Part shown: in pieces, positions 52,501 through 61,298 of the stretch | How positions within the stretch are numbered: the first letter of the stretch is position 1 | How the letters are laid out: each line of letters opens with the position of its first letter | Assembly: GCF_030813115.1 (NCBI RefSeq) | Contig: NZ_JAUSTY010000006.1 | Location: 1 to 64,000, forward strand | Direction: 5' to 3' | Length of the DNA: 64,000 nt | DNA from: Bacillus horti | GTDB lineage: Bacteria > Bacillota > Bacilli > Caldalkalibacillales > JCM-10596 | The notes under the pieces: model-generated | The model's input: only the letters and a program-made list of their open reading frames with translations | The model's database searches: none | Told to the model about the DNA's origin: nothing | Position numbers and translations under genes: made by a program

Positions 52501-53480
52501 GTACCTCCACTAGGTCCTAAAACACGATATGCGTAGATATCAGAATTATACGCTACTCCACGAGTCAAACCTGTTGCACTGTTAGGGTCATCAGGATTTC
52601 CACGCCCTCCGACTGTACCAGCTACGTGAGTTCCATGGTCTGTCTCAAACCCTGGAATATTAGACTCCATTGGATCGTCATCATTATCCACAAAATCATA
52701 ACCACCTTTATACGCATCTGCTAAGCTAGGGTGGTTATAATCAATTCCTGTATCTAAAATCCCTACTTTAATTCCAGTTCCATCAAAACCAAGATCCCAG
52801 AAAAAGTTCGACCCAATATGTGGAGCACTTTTATCCATGCTTGGAGTTATGCTATCCATTGGATCAACATTGAAAATGATGTCTTCATAGATGGCTTTTA
52901 CGCCAGGGATTTCGAGCAGTCGATCAACCTGATCCGCTGCAATTGTTAGGGAATATCCGTTAAAAACATGAGAATATTGGCGATTAATTGAAGCGTTTAG
53001 CTTCTTCGCTGCAGTAGCAAAGCTTTCTTGCTCCGCTGTAAGTGTTCTTTGGTGAGCAACATCTGACTTGAGCAAACCGCTTTTCACCATTGCTCTGTAA
53101 GCAGCTGTAGGTTCAGTTTGAAGCTCAACAATAACAGTAATTCTTTCTTGGCTATCTGAGGCAGGAACAAAATTCTGTGCCTGTACAAGCTCATTTGAAG
53201 AAACTACACTGCCATCTTCCCTCTCGGCTTGAAACTGAGAGCGAGACACCGAAGCGCTGTTTTTGGACTGTTCCACAAGCTCTAGCTTATCCTTGTGATC
53301 AATAGAGGCTGAATCTACCTGGATGGAAGGAAGTGAAAGAGAATCTACTTGTAAAGTAGAAATGAGATTCTTTTCTCCGTTACCTAAAGCAAAGGATGGG
53401 AAGGCTAAAGTTAAAACTAGAGTAAGAACTAGCCAAAATGAGAACCGTTTTTTACTATTTTTTGTTCGATTGTGTGACAT
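49527..53480 (-). CDS. Secreted subtilisin-like protease with cohesin-like and dockerin domains
   Basis: 1317 residues. A signal peptide (about 1-33) and an I9-type propeptide (about 112-205) precede the S8 domain with Asp243 (ILDTGID), His282 (DHGTHVAGT), oxyanion Asn near 381 and Ser593 (GGTSMAAPH). A PA domain is inserted at about 420-540. Fn3-like and FlgD-like beta domains follow to about 1000, then an acidic Pro/Glu linker (DDDEEPEPPVDEP), a cohesin-like domain (about 1015-1156), a carboxypeptidase-regulatory-like domain (about 1157-1250) and a C-terminal type I dockerin with two calcium loops, DVNQDGKVDLVD and DINRDNVVDLLD. It is a large Vpr-like subtilase. The dockerin and the neighbouring cohesin-SLH gene imply tethering at the cell surface. 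Confidence 0.92.
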   Translation of the reverse strand: MSHNRTKNSKKRFSFWLVLTLVLTLAFPSFALGNGEKNLISTLQVDSLSLPSIQVDSASIDHKDKLELVEQSKNSASVSRSQFQAEREDGSVVSSNELVQAQNFVPASDSQERITVIVELQTEPTAAYRAMVKSGLLKSDVAHQRTLTAEQESFATAAKKLNASINRQYSHVFNGYSLTIAADQVDRLLEIPGVKAIYEDIIFNVDPMDSITPSMDKSAPHIGSNFFWDLGFDGTGIKVGILDTGIDYNHPSLADAYKGGYDFVDNDDDPMESNIPGFETDHGTHVAGTVGGRGNPDDPNSATGLTRGVAYNSDIYAYRVLGPSGGTTEDILAAIERATLDGMDVINLSLGADVNTRYDPISIALNYSTLDGVISVTSNGNAGPEPYTVGIPATSDLAISVGSSYPPLYEPVAYGDGLDTVYLGIMSYSPDVEEIAGETFEIEYAGLGQPSDLVGKDLTGKVALIQRGAISFGEKSVNAQNAGAEAVIIFNNAPGNFGGTLGEPGDYVPTFSLSQEEGQAILAKINEAEDAYSITFNSQFVEDVMADSSSRGPTLPGLTIKPDVSAPGVAILSTVPAFDGNYEDAYDPKGGTSMAAPHIAGAAALLLQKDSSLTPFEVKSLLMNNALKISDRQGQRYSHMDQGAGRVDLENTLSAKAVALVEEFTDATDNGQVISHLTGSISFGLLAQGSTDSRTVTLKDVVGENSSYTVSTAWYGPAAGTLTLSDTSVSVAANGSTDFNVSLAVSETIPDGQYEGEIILEEANGHLIQIPFAIFTGEAEIPDVVTNITLDPLFFSPNDDGYSDTTDIRFRINESTQYFSLDVYDAVSLEWQGTIIETLTGITPGNYIVRDWDGTVVDLFGSTDLDEGFYVVIPWVGTLSSISPILDQESPFVVDLHAPESRLDDPAITVADGVGTITGEILGDFLVDLLGDYSAIAVAALYQDNGWKQADGTINENGNFSIQVPVKAGLNTFEIYVYDIADNGVAAPAHVVEYTHDDDEEPEPPVDEPGIAAVASPSEVQVGQAFQVSIDFTELTDVYSTQFSLTYDTALNKGTTAPSVTLAAYQEDQNPSVSLIVNENTVDAGDGKVRTDYIVSLAGDFEGYTGSGSLATFNFASDTAGTYQLNLSNVRVISSDAEDVDYGDVTGTTVTVTTGPVEPDPEYTISGNINAQAFGPEVDYSETWYQGSDGVHRVLVEAVDSNGTVAAIAQVSSDGSYVLQVDEGTYTVRVAVPGHIGQSTSVTVDQNVTRNFGPLTAGDVNQDGKVDLVDLQLVAREYGKVRGTGWSNARSSAADINRDNVVDLLDVSFILHNFNSN

Positions 53481-53893
53481 CGAATCCCTCCTAATCTAAT
53501 CTTTTACGACAAAACAAACCAAGCCAGGGTCAACATACTAGAGTTGCTTCCAATCCCTCCTTTCTCTGACCGACTTCCTTGACTGACCTAGGAGTGCGTG
53601 TGTCATACTATGTATGTCAACACTAAGTGTAATAGATAGATTAGGAAAATAATGTCATAATATAAGAATCGTTTTTTCAAAGATTGTGCGAATATTCAAC
53701 CAAATTTGACATGAATGGGAAGGATCATCTTTTTTTTGCGGCGTACAATTCGTAGGGAATGCTGTAGAATCAAGATACTTGTCCAAAAATAGCAAAACAT
53801 TTGATTGTTAAGTGAGAATATGATAGTTTTTAAAGGAGTTCATAGCTTTCAAATGAAATAAATTTGAGAATTGAGAAAAAGGAGAGATTCGTA
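53481..53893. other. 413-base divergent gap
   Basis: No gene. On the - strand the protease has a GATTAGGAGGG leader. TTGACA occurs on the - strand near 53620 and on the + strand near 53707, but neither has a clear -10 partner. The + strand end carries the thiol peroxidase ribosome binding site. Confidence 0.6.
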
Positions 53894-54400
53894 ATGGCAA
53901 ATGTAACATTTAAAGGAAATCCAGTTACTTTATTAGGAAGTGAAGTGAAGGTAGGGGACAAAGCCCCTGATTTTACAGTATTAGCGAATGACCTATCTCC
54001 TGTAACACTTAATGACTCAAAAGGAACAGTACGTATCATCAGTGTTGTTCCATCCCTTGATACAGGTGTATGTGATCAGCAGACTCGTAGGTTTAATGAA
54101 GAAGCAAGCAATCTTACTGGTGTCAAAATTTTAACGGTTAGTGTGGATCTACCATTTGCTCAAAAGCGTTGGTGTGGAGCAGCAGGAATTGAAAATGTTC
54201 AAACTGTATCTGATCATCGTGAGCTATCATTTGGAAAAGCTTACGGAATTGCGATTGAAGAGCTTCGTTTATTAGCACGTGGTGTATTCGTTATTGATAA
54301 GAATGATCAAGTTGTTCATGCTGAATATGTACCAGAAGCTACGGAGCACCCTAATTATGAGGCTGCAGTAGAAGCGGCAAAAGCAGCTAGTAATCAGTAA
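53894..54400 (+). CDS. tpx: Thiol peroxidase (2-Cys peroxiredoxin, Tpx)
   Basis: 168 residues from ATG 53894 ([24 protein letters not shown] upstream). Reduces peroxides through a peroxidatic Cys in [14 protein letters not shown] (near residue 59) and a resolving Cys in [10 protein letters not shown] (near 94), which is the Tpx spacing. The terminal [14 protein letters not shown] is also typical. A frame to 53864 is open but has no ribosome binding site. Confidence 0.93.
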   Translation: MANVTFKGNPVTLLGSEVKVGDKAPDFTVLANDLSPVTLNDSKGTVRIISVVPSLDTGVCDQQTRRFNEEASNLTGVKILTVSVDLPFAQKRWCGAAGIENVQTVSDHRELSFGKAYGIAIEELRLLARGVFVIDKNDQVVHAEYVPEATEHPNYEAAVEAAKAASNQ

Positions 54401-54432
54401 TCAGCTACAAAAAAGTGTCAAATTTAAAAAGT

Positions 54433-54473
54433 AAAGCTTCCCTTTCACAAAGTTGAAGAGGGGAGCTTTTTTG
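54433..54473 (+). terminator. Terminator of tpx
   Basis: AAAGCTTCCC pairs with GGGGAGCTTT (one G-T pair), followed by TTTTG. Confidence 0.85.
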
Positions 54474-54548
54474 TTTGAGTTATTACCTTTTCATTTATTG
54501 GACAAAATATGAAGAAAGAAATGAACTAAAATTTTTTGAGCTTTCTAG

Positions 54549-54577
54549 TTGCCAAATTCATGTTGTACTCCTATAAT
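54549..54577 (+). promoter_or_regulatory. Sigma-A promoter of the amino-acid ABC operon
   Basis: TTGCCA (5 of 6) at 54549-54554, 17 bp spacer, perfect TATAAT at 54572-54577. The start codon follows 54 bases later. I see no S-box or T-box in the leader. Confidence 0.75.
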
Positions 54578-54630
54578 GAAAGTTGCACTATAAAGACATA
54601 AAAACATATAGGAATAGGGTGGATTAAAAA

Positions 54631-55503
54631 ATGAAGACTTCTAGAAAAAATATTCTGCTTTTCTTCTCTCTTTTACTTACTGCCATTCTGGTTTTGGGCT
54701 GTGGACAAAGTCAAGATACTCCGAATGAGGAGTCAACAGGAGATACGTCTGGATCTTCTGAAAATGATGTGAACCAAGATATATCAGAAAATGGTGAAGA
54801 AACTCTCTATGATAAAATTCAAGCCGAAGGTAAGCTGCGTATTGGAACAGAAGGAACCTACGCTCCTTTCACCTTTCACGACGATACGGGCAAGCTTACT
54901 GGTTTTGATGTAGAGATAGCTGAAGCCATTGCTGAACAGCTTGGTCTTGAGCCTGTATTTATGGAGACTCAATGGGATGGAATGTTTGCTGGATTAGATG
55001 CGCAGAGATTTGATCTGATTGCTAACCAGGTTGGAATAAGACCTGACCGTCAAGAAAAATATGATTTCTCAGATCCGTATATTACATCAACTGCTGTTTT
55101 AGTAACTCATGAAGATAATCAAGCTGTAAATGATTTTGAGGATATAGAGAATCTTAAAGCGGCTCAAACATTAACTAGTAATTTGACGGATATTGCTAGA
55201 GAGAATGGGGCAGAGATTGTAGCTGTTGAAGGGTTTAACCAAGCCATAGAACTTCTCGTTTCAAAGAGAGTAGATATTACGATTAATGATGGCTTGTCGC
55301 TTTTAGATTTCTTAAATCAAAGACCAGAAACACCAATTAAAATTGTGGCTAAGCATGAGGATGCCGCCTATAATGGCTTTATGTTCAGAAAGGGAAACCC
55401 GGAGCTGGTTGAAGCAGTAAATGAAGCATTAGAAGAAATTAAAGCAAATGGAACGTATTTAGAAATCTCTGAGAAATGGTTTGGCACCGATGTTTCTGAG
55501 TAA
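54631..55503 (+). CDS. Amino-acid ABC transporter substrate-binding lipoprotein, probably for cystine
   Basis: 290 residues. A lipoprotein signal (LTAILVLGC) and an acidic linker lead to a cluster 3 (PAAT) binding fold: GKLRIGTEGTYAPFTFHDDT near 64, GFDVEIAEAIAEQLGLEP near 88, and FDLIANQVGIRPDRQEKYDF near 124. The ANQVGI pattern is typical of cystine-binding TcyA/TcyJ-like proteins. With the next two genes it forms a complete importer. The ligand call is by family resemblance. Confidence 0.85.
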   Translation: MKTSRKNILLFFSLLLTAILVLGCGQSQDTPNEESTGDTSGSSENDVNQDISENGEETLYDKIQAEGKLRIGTEGTYAPFTFHDDTGKLTGFDVEIAEAIAEQLGLEPVFMETQWDGMFAGLDAQRFDLIANQVGIRPDRQEKYDFSDPYITSTAVLVTHEDNQAVNDFEDIENLKAAQTLTSNLTDIARENGAEIVAVEGFNQAIELLVSKRVDITINDGLSLLDFLNQRPETPIKIVAKHEDAAYNGFMFRKGNPELVEAVNEALEEIKANGTYLEISEKWFGTDVSE

Positions 55504-56191
55504 CTTTTTTGAAAACCCCGATCGAGTGATTCGCTTGTGGGAAATTGCACAAAGCTCCTTTTGGCCTTTGCTTGAGGGAGCTTTAAAATTTTCAATTCCA
55601 TTAGCTCTGATTTCCTTTGCCATAGGATTAATGTTAGCAGTCCTAACTGCTGTGGCCAGACTATCTGGACTTTGGCCGTTGCGTTTACTAGCTCGGTTCT
55701 ATGTTTCCATCATTCGCGGGACTCCTCTGCTGGTTCAGCTTTTCATTATCTTCTACGGATTACCCAACTTAGGAATAGTCATTGAACCATTTCCTTCTGC
55801 GGTAATAGGCTTTTCCTTGAGTGTTGGAGCTTATGGGTCTGAGATTGTTCGAGCTGCGATTTTATCCATACCAAAAGGACAATGGGAAGCGGCTTCCTCC
55901 ATTGGTATGACGTATGCTCAGTCGCTAAGAAGAATTGTATTACCTCAGGCCGCAAGAGTTTCTATACCTCCGTTATCCAACTCGTTTATTAGTCTAGTGA
56001 AGGATACATCGTTAGCGGCCGTTATTCTTGTTCCGGAGATGTTTAGAAGAGCACAGGAAATTGCTGCTTTCCGTTATGAGCACTTATTAATTTATGTTGA
56101 AGCGGCGTTAATCTATTGGGTAATATGTATGATTCTATCCTTTGTACAGGATCAAATAGAGGCAAAATTAGATCGGTATGTAGCTAAATAA
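55490..56191 (+). CDS. Amino-acid ABC transporter permease (TcyB-like)
   Basis: About 233 residues with five membrane helices. The family motif is FYVSIIRGTPLLVQLFII near 83, and the EAA loop is GQWEAASSIGMTYAQSLRRI near 140. It starts at ATG 55490 (or TTG 55481) inside the 3' end of the binding-protein gene, so the two are translationally coupled. HisM/GlnP-type permeases work as dimers with the ATPase encoded next. Confidence 0.92.
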   Translation: MFLSNFFENPDRVIRLWEIAQSSFWPLLEGALKFSIPLALISFAIGLMLAVLTAVARLSGLWPLRLLARFYVSIIRGTPLLVQLFIIFYGLPNLGIVIEPFPSAVIGFSLSVGAYGSEIVRAAILSIPKGQWEAASSIGMTYAQSLRRIVLPQAARVSIPPLSNSFISLVKDTSLAAVILVPEMFRRAQEIAAFRYEHLLIYVEAALIYWVICMILSFVQDQIEAKLDRYVAK

Positions 56192-56212
56192 ACTAGAAAG
56201 GAGGAATAAACG

Positions 56213-56947
56213 TTGATTTCCATACGAAATGTGCACAAGTCGTTTAATGACCTACAGGTGCTTAGAGGTATTGACTTAGAGGTGGAGAAGGGGAAGGTCG
56301 TGGTTATTATCGGTCCTTCTGGCTCAGGAAAAACCACTCTGTTACGCTGTCTCAATGTACTTGAAATTCCAACACAAGGCACTGTATCCATTGATCAGCT
56401 TTCTCTTAGCTTTGAGCAAAAGGTAGTCAAAAAGCAGTTGTTGGAGCTACGTCGAAAAACAGGGATGGTGTTTCAAAGCTATAACCTATTTCCACATAAA
56501 ACGGCATTGGAGAACGTAATGGAAGGGCCAATGATAGTGAAGGGTCTGCCTAAGGAACGTGTCGTTTCATTAGCACAAGGGCTATTGGAAAAGGTAGGAT
56601 TAGGGGAAAAAGCAGATCAGTATCCTCATCAGTTATCTGGTGGACAACAGCAGCGAGTTGGGATTGCCAGAGCCTTAGCTATGGAGCCGAGTGTCATGCT
56701 TTTTGATGAGCCTACTTCCGCTCTTGATCCTGAGCTAGTCGGTGAAGTGCTAAAGGTAATGAAGGATTTGGCACAGGAGGGCATGACCATGGTTGTTGTG
56801 ACTCATGAAATGAAGTTCGCAAAAGGGGTCGCGGACGAAGTTGTATTTATGGATCAGGGTGTCATAGTTGAGAGGGGGAGACCAGAGGATGTTTTTAATC
56901 AGCCTAAGCAGGAACGTACAAAACAGTTTCTTTCCTTAATTGAATAA
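56213..56947 (+). CDS. Amino-acid ABC transporter ATP-binding protein (TcyC-like)
   Basis: 244 residues. Walker [10 protein letters not shown] (34-42), Q-loop in [19 protein letters not shown], signature LSGGQQQR, Walker [13 protein letters not shown], and the switch His in [20 protein letters not shown], typical of GlnQ/TcyC ATPases. The start is a TTG (56213) behind a perfect AAAGGAGG. It completes the importer operon. Confidence 0.92.
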   Translation: MISIRNVHKSFNDLQVLRGIDLEVEKGKVVVIIGPSGSGKTTLLRCLNVLEIPTQGTVSIDQLSLSFEQKVVKKQLLELRRKTGMVFQSYNLFPHKTALENVMEGPMIVKGLPKERVVSLAQGLLEKVGLGEKADQYPHQLSGGQQQRVGIARALAMEPSVMLFDEPTSALDPELVGEVLKVMKDLAQEGMTMVVVTHEMKFAKGVADEVVFMDQGVIVERGRPEDVFNQPKQERTKQFLSLIE

Positions 56948-57035
56948 GGATTAAAAAAGATAACTAGCCGTTTTGTTGATTAGATGGATATGCTAGACTA
57001 AGAGGAAATATAATTTAGGCTAGCAGGAGGTAAAA

Positions 57036-57407
57036 ATGTCGTATAAGGCTGCACTGGAGACGTACATTAACGCTACGAATACTCATGATTTTACTCAGGT
57101 TGAACAAGTCCTACATCCGGATGCTGTTTATTGGTTTTCAGATAAAACATGTACAAGTATAGATGAAATCAAAGATTACTTTAACAGGGCTTGGGATATG
57201 ATTAAAGAGGAGAAGTATACAGCAACAGAAATACAATGGATTGCTGCTGATCAGCACGTAGCCACATGTATTTATACGTATAACTACGAGGGCTATCTTG
57301 AAGGTGGTTTTGTTTCTGGAAAAGGTAGAGCAACCAATGTGTTTACTCAAGTAGATGGTAAATGGAAGCTTATACATGAGCATCTGAGCAGCCTATCTTC
57401 CTCATAA
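57036..57407 (+). CDS. NTF2-like (SnoaL type) protein
   Basis: 123 residues, a single cone-shaped alpha+beta fold: YINATNTHDFTQVEQVLHPD near 11, then GKGRATNVFTQVDGKWKLIH (about 97-116). It is a small-molecule-binding or enzymatic fold of unknown specificity. GCAGGAGG precedes the ATG. No clear link to neighbours. Confidence 0.82.
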   Translation: MSYKAALETYINATNTHDFTQVEQVLHPDAVYWFSDKTCTSIDEIKDYFNRAWDMIKEEKYTATEIQWIAADQHVATCIYTYNYEGYLEGGFVSGKGRATNVFTQVDGKWKLIHEHLSSLSSS

Positions 57408-57508
57408 GGATCAGAGTGAGATGTTGTACCTTTTTAGGATTCGTTTGCTCATCATGTTGTCTTATCATATAATAGGTTTACGAATAGAGTAGAGGAGAGA
57501 GAACAGTA

Positions 57509-57712
57509 ATGCTACATAAAACCTGGCAAAACGATCAGACAATTAAAACGGTAAAATGTATCCATACAAACGCAGAAAAATTCGTGGTCAATAAAGTATT
57601 AACTGAAGGTAAAACATACGAAGTAAAAAATGAAACAGATGAGTTTTATTTTATTATTGATAACTCCGGCAAGGTTGGCGGATTCTATAAGGACTATTTT
57701 GAAGAGGTTTAG
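57509..57712 (+). CDS. Small conserved protein, DUF6501-like
   Basis: 67 residues: TIKTVKCIHTNAEKFVVNKV followed by KTYEVKNETDEFYFIIDNSG and KVGGFYKDYFEEV. It resembles the DUF6501-type small proteins of Bacillaceae, function unknown. GAGGAGAG precedes the ATG, and a small terminator follows. Confidence 0.65.
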   Translation: MLHKTWQNDQTIKTVKCIHTNAEKFVVNKVLTEGKTYEVKNETDEFYFIIDNSGKVGGFYKDYFEEV

Positions 57713-57735
57713 TATACAAGCTCATGCAAGCTAAG

Positions 57736-57771
57736 GCAATGGATTTAGAAATTCGAATTCATTGCTTTTTA
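57736..57771 (+). terminator. Terminator of the 67-residue gene
   Basis: GCAATG pairs with CATTGC around AT-rich inner pairing, followed by TTTTTAG. Confidence 0.6.
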
Positions 57772-57815
57772 GATTAAGGTAACTAAGATTTTGGTGAAAT
57801 ATGTAGAAAAGATTG

Positions 57816-57861
57816 AAAAGAGCATGCTGGATGCACATAACCCAGTCATGCTCTTTTTTTA
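57816..57861. terminator. Bidirectional terminator
   Basis: AAAAGAGCATG pairs perfectly with CATGCTCTTTT, with a further CTGG/CCAG in the loop region. T run on the + side, A run on the left, so it also ends the ABC-F gene on the - strand. Confidence 0.8.
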
Positions 57862-57886
57862 CATAGTCATCTGAATACATCACTTT

Positions 57887-59443
57887 TTATACTAGCTTTG
57901 TTGTCCACTCTTCACAGTTCCAGACATCAGTAGCCACATCATGATAGAATTCAGGCTCGTGACAGATTAACAGGATACTACCTTTGTATTCCTTGAGCGC
58001 ACGCTTCAATTCGTCTTTAGCCTCAACGTCCAAGTGATTTGTAGGCTCATCGAGGACAAGAAGATTTGTCTCCATATTAATGAGCTTACATAAACGAACC
58101 TTTGCTTTTTCTCCTCCACTTAGGACAACTACTTTACTCTCAATGTGTTTGGTTGTAAGTCCACACTTTGCTAAAGCAGAGCGTACTTCAAATTGAGTAA
58201 AGGCAGGGAAGTGCTGCCAAATTTCTTCAATACAGGTAATATCACTTGGGTATTTTGCTTCCTGCTCAAAGTAGCCAATATGCAGATAATCTCCGAGCTC
58301 CACATTTCCTGAAATTGGTTTATTTTGACCAAGTATACTTTTTAGCAGAGTTGTCTTACCAATCCCGTTAGCCCCCATTAGAGCAATTTTTTGCCCTCGT
58401 TCCATTTGCAGATTAAGTGGCTTTGACAAAGGCTCATCATAGCCAATAACCAAATCCTTAGCTTCAAAAATAAGCTTACCTGACGTACGTGCAGGCTTGA
58501 AGTTGAACTGTGGTTTAGGCTTTTCTTTAGCTAGCTCAATCACTTCCATTTTATCAAGCTTCTTTTGACGAGACATAGCCATATTACGAGTGGATACCCT
58601 GGCTTTATTGCGTTGAACAAAATCCTTGAGCTCTGAGATTTCCTGCTGCTGTCTTTTATAAGCAGATTCAAGCTGCTGCTTTTTTGCTTCATAAATCTGA
58701 AGGAAATTATCATAGTCACCTACATAACGGTTAAGCTCTTGACTTTCCATATGATAGATCAGATTAATGACACTATTGAGAAATGGAATGTCATGAGAGA
58801 TCAAAATGAACGCATTTTCATAATCTAATAAATAGCGCTTCAGCCATTCGATATGCTGCTCATCAAGATAGTTTGTCGGCTCATCTAGTAGAAGAATATC
58901 AGGTTTTTCTAGTAAAAGCTTAGCGAGAAGAACCTTTGTTCTTTGACCACCACTAAGATCCTGAACATCACGCTCAAGACCAACATCCTCAAGCCCTAGT
59001 CCTCTGGCAATCTCCTCTACCTTGGAATCAATCACATAGAAGTCATTATTCGTCAGCATATCCTGGATGGTTCCAACATCCTCAAGAAGCTGCTCTAGCT
59101 CCTCTGGACTGACTTCTCCCATTTTTTCATACAGCTGATTCATTTCCGCTTCCAGATCAAAGAGATACTTGAAAGCATCTCGAAGGACATCTCTAATCGT
59201 TTTACCACGTTCTAGAACAGTATGCTGATCTAGATAGCCTACGCGGACATTTTTGGCCCATTCAACGGTACCTTCATCAGGCTCAAGCTTGTTTGTAATA
59301 ATATTCATAAATGTCGATTTTCCTTCACCATTAGCCCCTATTAGACCAATGTGCTCTCCTTTTAGAAGACGAAAGGATACGTCATTAAAAATGGCTCGGT
59401 CACCGAAGCCATGACTTAGTTTTTTAACAGTTAAAATACTCAT
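57887..59443 (-). CDS. yfmM: ABC-F family ATPase, YfmM-like
   Basis: 518 residues from ATG 59443 (MSILTVKKLSHGFGDRAIFN), the same length as B. subtilis YfmM. Two nucleotide-binding domains: Walker A GANGEGKST and GANGIGKTT; signatures LSGGQRTKV and LSGGEKAKV; Walker B LLLDEPTNYLD and LVLDEPTNHLD. The inter-domain linker (about 240-320, AYKRQQQEISELKDFVQRNK) is the P-site tRNA interaction motif region. It has no membrane domain. ABC-F proteins act on ribosomes in translation or antibiotic resistance; the role of this member is not settled. Confidence 0.92.
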   Translation of the reverse strand: MSILTVKKLSHGFGDRAIFNDVSFRLLKGEHIGLIGANGEGKSTFMNIITNKLEPDEGTVEWAKNVRVGYLDQHTVLERGKTIRDVLRDAFKYLFDLEAEMNQLYEKMGEVSPEELEQLLEDVGTIQDMLTNNDFYVIDSKVEEIARGLGLEDVGLERDVQDLSGGQRTKVLLAKLLLEKPDILLLDEPTNYLDEQHIEWLKRYLLDYENAFILISHDIPFLNSVINLIYHMESQELNRYVGDYDNFLQIYEAKKQQLESAYKRQQQEISELKDFVQRNKARVSTRNMAMSRQKKLDKMEVIELAKEKPKPQFNFKPARTSGKLIFEAKDLVIGYDEPLSKPLNLQMERGQKIALMGANGIGKTTLLKSILGQNKPISGNVELGDYLHIGYFEQEAKYPSDITCIEEIWQHFPAFTQFEVRSALAKCGLTTKHIESKVVVLSGGEKAKVRLCKLINMETNLLVLDEPTNHLDVEAKDELKRALKEYKGSILLICHEPEFYHDVATDVWNCEEWTTKLV

Positions 59444-59528
59444 ATTTAACACCTTTCCATATCAGGCTATAATCCTTCTTTATTATAAACGACATGTACG
59501 GGTTTTCAAAGAGATGAAGTGAAAGAAC

Positions 59529-60146
59529 TTAGTAATGGATAATATCTATTTCTCCTGTAGTAATTCTTTTACGATAGGAAATCTTATTTGTCAGGTCAAC
59601 AAGGGATAAAAATAATCGTTTCCCAGCGCCGGTATCAATGCCAATCCTATCGTCCTTCCATAAAATATGACCAAACTTAGCACCTATTCTGCTTGTTAGA
59701 GTATGACCAAATACAATTTGTTTTCCCCTGATCGGAAAGTTTGAGTGAAAGAACTCATCTCGAATAGTGGTTAAATCTGTAATGCTCTGATTTTGTAATT
59801 CTACTCCGGCTCTTACACCTGCATGAGCGTAAATGTATTGATCGTCCGCTTTCCAGAGAGGCATTTGTAGAAGAAATTGTCTCATTCTCTCCGTAAGCGG
59901 AGCAGCTAACTGATTTCGTTTATGATCAAGGACATCCTGCTCATGGTTTCCTCGAATTACCCATGCTCCCTGTTGCTTTAAAGAATATACAATCTCTAAT
60001 GTGCCCAAGGAATCAGGCCCTTTATGAATATAATCACCAAGCAGAACTAATTGGTCCTGCTCAGGAGAGTATTGAGCGGTAGTGAGTAATTCCAATAAGC
60101 TTTCCCCATGCCCGTGAATATCTGATATAACTAATCTTCTGTTCAT
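59529..60146 (-). CDS. Metallophosphoesterase, Ser/Thr-phosphatase/ApaH-like
   Basis: 205 residues. Motifs of the calcineurin-like fold: VISDIHGHGE (6-15), LLGDYIHKGPDS (35-46), GNHEQD (70-75), YAHAGVRAG (near 107), and FGHTLTSR (near 148). It looks like PrpE/PP2A-like bacterial phosphatases. It sits 33 bp downstream of the ABC ATPase gene on the same strand, so it may be in that operon. Confidence 0.9.
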   Translation of the reverse strand: MNRRLVISDIHGHGESLLELLTTAQYSPEQDQLVLLGDYIHKGPDSLGTLEIVYSLKQQGAWVIRGNHEQDVLDHKRNQLAAPLTERMRQFLLQMPLWKADDQYIYAHAGVRAGVELQNQSITDLTTIRDEFFHSNFPIRGKQIVFGHTLTSRIGAKFGHILWKDDRIGIDTGAGKRLFLSLVDLTNKISYRKRITTGEIDIIHY

Positions 60147-60179
60147 ATAGACCTCGCTCGTTCATACATTATTATCATG

Positions 60180-61298
60180 TTATGAGGGATAAATAAAGGT
60201 TTTAGCAGTTGGGAATTGAAGCTGTATCGTTCGTCCGGTCTCTATTTCTTCTATTGTTGAGACAGTAATACTGCATTGTTCCGTTAGTTGGATGAACACG
60301 CGCCATTTTCTACCCTCATAAATCTTATGCGTAACCTGACCCTGCAATCTGTTTAGCTGTGTGGTTGAATCAGATTCAGTACACCAGTCATTAGTGACAA
60401 GCTCTATGTCCTCTGGATGAAAAAACACATCAACTTGCTGCCCAGTTGAGTAGGCTGAGGAATGAGCATTTTCTTCTTTTTGTTGCAGCACACCGTACAG
60501 CTCTTGTCCAGCAAACTGAAAGGAGCTAAGCTTGTCAGAATGCTTAGTTCCAGCAGTTCCTGACAATTGATTCATATAGCCAAGCAGTTGAGCCACCCAC
60601 GGTGATTTAGGTGTCTCAAAAACCTCTTTTGGTGTAGCAAACTGCTCAATAAGGCCATCCTTTAGAATCATTAAGCGATCTGCGAGGGCAAACGCTTCGT
60701 ACATATCATGAGTTACATATAATACAGTTACACCAAGCTTGCGTAGTAGGAAGGAGAGCTCGTTACGCATATGCATTCTCAGCTTTATATCAAGATTTGA
60801 AAGAGGCTCGTCCATAAGCAAGAGCCTAGGTTTAGTTGCTAACGCTCTAGCAATTCCGATTCGCTGCTGCTGTCCCCCAGAGAGATGGGCAGGTAGACGC
60901 TGTAATAAACCATGTAGATTCAATAGCTCTACGAGTTCATTTACACGGATTTCCCGTTCTTTAGCGGATATCTTCTGTCTTTTTAATCCGTAAACAATAT
61001 TTTCATATACACTCATATGGGGCCACAAGGCGTAGTCCTGAAACACCATGTTGATCTGTCTTTTTTCCGGAGGGAGCGAACGCTTCTTATTGGCGACAAG
61101 TGTTTGATTCATATAAATCTCTCCTTCATAGGGCTGTTGAATCCCGGCAATCTGCTGAAGCAGTGTTGATTTACCACAGCCTGAAGGACCTAATATACAG
61201 ATGATTTCTCCTTCCTGCATCGAAAAGGATACATCACGGAGGGCGTATACTTGGTTGAATTTTTGCTGGAGCTGATGAACCTCTAAAATCGTTGACAT
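60180..61298 (-). CDS. ABC transporter ATP-binding protein (FbpC/PotA-like)
   Basis: 372 residues. An N-terminal ATPase domain (Walker A GPSGCGKST, signature LSGGQQQR, Walker B LLLMDEPLSNLD, switch His in YVTHDMYEAFALADR) precedes a C-terminal TOBE-like regulatory domain of about 110 residues (VDVFFHPEDIELV). It is coupled to the permease gene, whose stop codon lies directly against this start. Works with the permease and binding protein encoded upstream on the same strand. Confidence 0.92.
   Translation of the reverse strand: MSTILEVHQLQQKFNQVYALRDVSFSMQEGEIICILGPSGCGKSTLLQQIAGIQQPYEGEIYMNQTLVANKKRSLPPEKRQINMVFQDYALWPHMSVYENIVYGLKRQKISAKEREIRVNELVELLNLHGLLQRLPAHLSGGQQQRIGIARALATKPRLLLMDEPLSNLDIKLRMHMRNELSFLLRKLGVTVLYVTHDMYEAFALADRLMILKDGLIEQFATPKEVFETPKSPWVAQLLGYMNQLSGTAGTKHSDKLSSFQFAGQELYGVLQQKEENAHSSAYSTGQQVDVFFHPEDIELVTNDWCTESDSTTQLNRLQGQVTHKIYEGRKWRVFIQLTEQCSITVSTIEEIETGRTIQLQFPTAKTFIYPS

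Noticed and set aside
54473-54630. S-box or CymR site upstream of the presumed cystine importer
   Set aside because: No SAM riboswitch core and no convincing CymR half-sites; the leader of 54 bases is too short for a riboswitch.
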